A stretch of DNA of 15,630 bases from positions 1 to 15,630 of the forward strand of contig JADFNT010000009.1 of assembly GCA_022563215.1 (NCBI GenBank). The letters run 5' to 3'. The DNA comes from Pseudomonadota bacterium (GTDB lineage Bacteria > Pseudomonadota > Alphaproteobacteria > Rhodospirillales > Casp-alpha2). The position numbers were made by a program, and so were the translations under genes. The notes beneath the pieces were generated by a model. That model worked only from the letters and a program-made list of their open reading frames with translations, made no database searches and had not been told where the DNA came from. Below, piece after piece: positions 12,946 through 15,630 of the stretch (position 1 is its first letter; every line of letters starts with the position of its first letter).

Positions 12946-15630
12946 TGGTCAGGTTCAGCGACCTTCCGTCCCTTTCCGTCCGGCGGCCGACGCTGGTCGT
13001 GGTTTTGAATCTGTTGATCGTCATCGCCGGCCTGGCCGCGCTTCTCGGCGTCGAGGTGCGCGAACTGCCCGACGTCGACAGTCCGACGATCACGGTTCGT
13101 GCGTTTTTCGATGGCGCGTCACCGGAAACCATGGACGCGGAAGTCACCTCGGTGATCGAAGGCGCCGTCGCCAGGGTATCCGGCATCAAGACCATCAACG
13201 CCGCCAGCGAAGAAAACAATGCCCGGATTCGCGCCCGATTCCTGCCCAATGTCGATTTGGACGTCGCCGCAAACGATATTCGCGAGGCCGTCGCGTCAAT
13301 CGAGCGCGACCTGCCCGAAGGCCTGGATGACATCATCATCGTCAAGGCCGACCACGGCGCGTCTCCGATCATTCGCCTGGCCCTGGTCAGCGACCGTCTT
13401 TCGCAAGAGGCCCTGACCCGGTTGGCCGAAGATGATATCTCGGCCGAGCTTGCTTCCATCCCCGGCGTCGCCTCGGTCGAATTGTTCGGAAACCAGAAAC
13501 AGGTGCTGCGCATCGTCGTCGAACCTATGCGCCTGGCCAGTTACGGCCTGTCCATCGACGACGTCGTCAAGGTTCTGAAAAGCATGAGCCTTGATGTGCC
13601 GGCGGGCAGCTTCAAGTCCGAGGACCAATTGTTGCTGGTCCGGGCCGATGCATCGGTCTGGGAACCGGCCGATGTGGAAAGGATGCAATTGCGCGAAGAC
13701 GTCCGGCTGGGCGATGTAGCGAAGGCGTTCTACGGACCCGCCGAAGCCGAAAGTTACACCCTGTTGAACGGCCGCAAGGTGGTCGGCCTGGGCATCATCC
13801 GCCGGGCGCAGTCCAACACCATCGCTATTTCAAACGCCGTCGACAAGGCGGTCGGGCAATTGAACCGGCGCCTCAAGAATGTCGAGTTGATAAAGATTTC
13901 AGACGACGCGCGCTTTATTCATGGCTCCATCAAAGAGGTCATCAAAAGCCTGTCCATTACCGTCATTATCGTGATTGCGGTCATCTACGCTTTTATGGGC
14001 AACCTTCGCCTGACGCTTATTCCCGCCATCGCCATTCCGATCGCACTGATCGGCACGGTCGCCTTCATTTGGCTGCTTGGGTTTTCGATAAACATATTGA
14101 CGCTTCTGGCGCTGGTTCTGGCCACCGGGATGATCGTCGATGACGCCATCGTCGTCGTCGAAAACATTCAACGCCAGCGATCGGCGGGCCAAAAACAATT
14201 GGCCGCGGCGGTGATCGGCACCCGGCAGGTCTTTTTCGCGGTGCTGGCGACAACGGCGACACTGGTATCGGTGTTCCTGCCCATCGCCTTCCTGCCCAGC
14301 ACGGTCGGCAGGCTGTTCACGGAATTCGGTTTCGTTCTTGCCTTCGCGGTGGTGATTTCGTCCTTTGTCGCGCTCTCGCTTTGCCCGATGCTGGCGTCGC
14401 GCATGCCCATCCTTCCCGACGGGCCAAAGGCCGGACCCTCCACGCCTCTGGGTGCATTGGGGAGGCTCGTCACCGACAACTACCGCCGGATGCTGGAATT
14501 CACGCTGACGGCGCGTTTCCTGATCCTGGGGGGCGCCATCCTCATCGCGCTCGCCGCCGTCGGGGTTTTCCCAACCATCAACCAGGAACTTCTGCCGAAG
14601 GAGGACCGCGGCGTCATCTCCATCCGCATGCAGGGCCCCGACGGCGTCGGCCTGGACTATATGGACCGCCAATCGGCCAAGGCCGAAGCCTTGCTGGAAC
14701 CGTTGCGCCAAAGCGGTGAGATCGACAACATTTTGTCCATCGTCGGGCGGTGGGACCTCAACCGTGTCTTTATCGTCGCGCCGCTGGCGCCGTGGTCCGA
14801 GCGCAGCCGCTCTCAGAGGGAAATCGCGGCGACGTTGCGGGCCCCGTTGAAAGCCATACCCGGGGCGACGGCGCGCATCCGCACCCCCAACAGCCTCAAT
14901 TTGCACCGCGCCGGGGGCAACCTGGAGTTCACCCTGACCGGGTCCAACTACGTCGATATCGCGGCGGCGGCCGATGACTTTCTGGCCGCCATGCACAAAC
15001 GATTGCCGCAATTCGAAGACCCGGTAATCGAATACCAACAGACCCAGCCCCAGTTGTCGGTGAAGGTCGACCGCCGCCGGGCCGAGGACCTGGGCGTTTC
15101 GGTCGAAAGCATCGCAACCACGTTGCGCGCCATGGTCGATGGTTTCGAGGTGACGGAACTCAACGTCAATGACAGGTCCATACCGGTGCTGCTGGAATCG
15201 GCCGCCGGCGCCATCAACGATCCAAGCGACTTGGTCAATCTGTTCGTTTCCACCGCCAAGGGCCAGCTTGTGCCGCTGTCGGCCTTCGTGACCATGGAAG
15301 AAGTCGGCGTCGCGGCGGAATTGGACCGCGCCGACCAGAAACGCGCCATCGAGATCGAGGTGCCCCTACCCGATGGTTACGCCATGCAGACGGCCATTAA
15401 CGATATCGAGGCGCTGGCCGATGACATTCTGCCGCCGGGGATCGGCCTTCATTTCATCAACGAGGCGGCGACCCTGCAAGACACCTCATACGAAGTCGTT
15501 ATGCTCTTCGCCATTGCCGTTCTTGTCGTGCTGCTGGTCTTGGCGGCCCAGTTCGAAAGTCTGTTGAGCGCCGCCGTCATCATCCTGACGGTGCCGTTCG
15601 GCATCGCCGCCCCGGCCTTCGCGCCCAAAC
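12945..15630 (+). CDS. RND efflux pump inner-membrane subunit (3' partial)
   Basis: This is a proton-driven resistance-nodulation-division pump. The frame is open for 895 codons to the window edge; family members are about 1,020-1,050 residues, so roughly 130-150 are missing. TM1 is at about 14-33 (LVVVLNLLIVIAGLAALL). The first porter/docking region follows (ELPDVDSPTITVRAFFDGASP). TM4 carries GMIVDDAIVVVENI with D399/D400 at the positions of the AcrB proton-relay aspartates. TM6 lies near LSLCPMLASRMP, the second periplasmic half starts at LLPKEDRGVISI, and the last visible part is TM8-TM9 (LVLAAQFESLLSAAVIILTVPFG). The DDAIVVVEN form favours the drug/hydrophobe HAE class over the metal HME class. 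The start is fixed by the TAATG overlap with the adaptor. No outer-membrane channel or regulator is visible, so the substrate is unknown. Confidence 0.93.
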   Translation, partial: MVRFSDLPSLSVRRPTLVVVLNLLIVIAGLAALLGVEVRELPDVDSPTITVRAFFDGASPETMDAEVTSVIEGAVARVSGIKTINAASEENNARIRARFLPNVDLDVAANDIREAVASIERDLPEGLDDIIIVKADHGASPIIRLALVSDRLSQEALTRLAEDDISAELASIPGVASVELFGNQKQVLRIVVEPMRLASYGLSIDDVVKVLKSMSLDVPAGSFKSEDQLLLVRADASVWEPADVERMQLREDVRLGDVAKAFYGPAEAESYTLLNGRKVVGLGIIRRAQSNTIAISNAVDKAVGQLNRRLKNVELIKISDDARFIHGSIKEVIKSLSITVIIVIAVIYAFMGNLRLTLIPAIAIPIALIGTVAFIWLLGFSINILTLLALVLATGMIVDDAIVVVENIQRQRSAGQKQLAAAVIGTRQVFFAVLATTATLVSVFLPIAFLPSTVGRLFTEFGFVLAFAVVISSFVALSLCPMLASRMPILPDGPKAGPSTPLGALGRLVTDNYRRMLEFTLTARFLILGGAILIALAAVGVFPTINQELLPKEDRGVISIRMQGPDGVGLDYMDRQSAKAEALLEPLRQSGEIDNILSIVGRWDLNRVFIVAPLAPWSERSRSQREIAATLRAPLKAIPGATARIRTPNSLNLHRAGGNLEFTLTGSNYVDIAAAADDFLAAMHKRLPQFEDPVIEYQQTQPQLSVKVDRRRAEDLGVSVESIATTLRAMVDGFEVTELNVNDRSIPVLLESAAGAINDPSDLVNLFVSTAKGQLVPLSAFVTMEEVGVAAELDRADQKRAIEIEVPLPDGYAMQTAINDIEALADDILPPGIGLHFINEAATLQDTSYEVVMLFAIAVLVVLLVLAAQFESLLSAAVIILTVPFGIAAPAFAPK

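Noticed and set aside
13899..15038. Minus-strand open frame of 379 codons
   Set aside because: It is antisense to the RND pump gene and reads as charged low-complexity sequence.

Overview
The window looks like chromosomal DNA of a GC-rich Gram-negative alphaproteobacterium, probably Rhodospirillales-like. This rests on an LPS-transport cluster (lptF-lptG-lptD) with an alphaproteobacterial LptD CxxC motif, a long DmdC-like acyl-CoA dehydrogenase, and ribosome-binding sites of AGGAGG type. I had no database, so family names rest on motif recognition.

Layout. Positions 1 to about 378 are anomalous: an AT-richer tip (about 42% GC over 1-180 by hand count), then a plus-strand fragment that reads like part of an ABC-transporter ATPase. 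This fragment joins the 3' part of lptD head-on inside a perfect 11-bp inverted repeat (352-378). The minus-strand block runs lptF (4616-3492), lptG (3465-2365), lptD (2358 to the junction). These encode the two permease subunits and the outer-membrane translocon of the LPS export machine. lptD lacks the C-terminal part of its barrel and carries an unusual proline-rich N-terminal linker with a 14-residue motif repeated three times. Upstream of lptF lies an array of 11-bp tandem repeats.

Continuing upstream on the minus strand are an acyl-CoA dehydrogenase (4786-6615), a single-domain rhodanese (6704-7042), the chromate transporter chrA (7063-8367), yaaA (8533-9318) and an FAD-linked D-2-hydroxyacid oxidoreductase (9437-10846). 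chrA and the rhodanese are 20 nt apart and probably form a transcription unit. A hairpin plus T-tract follows the oxidoreductase, and a plausible promoter with an overlapping inverted repeat precedes yaaA.

On the plus strand, a TauE/SafE-type permease (10928-11704) is divergent from the oxidoreductase. It is followed by an RND efflux pair, an adaptor (11860-12945) and an inner-membrane pump (from 12945, running off the right edge), joined by a TAATG overlap. No outer-membrane channel gene is visible for the pump.

Most genes are ordinary families. The points most worth a second look are the lptD/ABC junction, the repeated LptD linker motif, and the 11-bp array in front of lptF. I found no CRISPR array, tRNA, rRNA or insertion sequence. 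There is no gene-free stretch above 300 bases except the ambiguous left tip.
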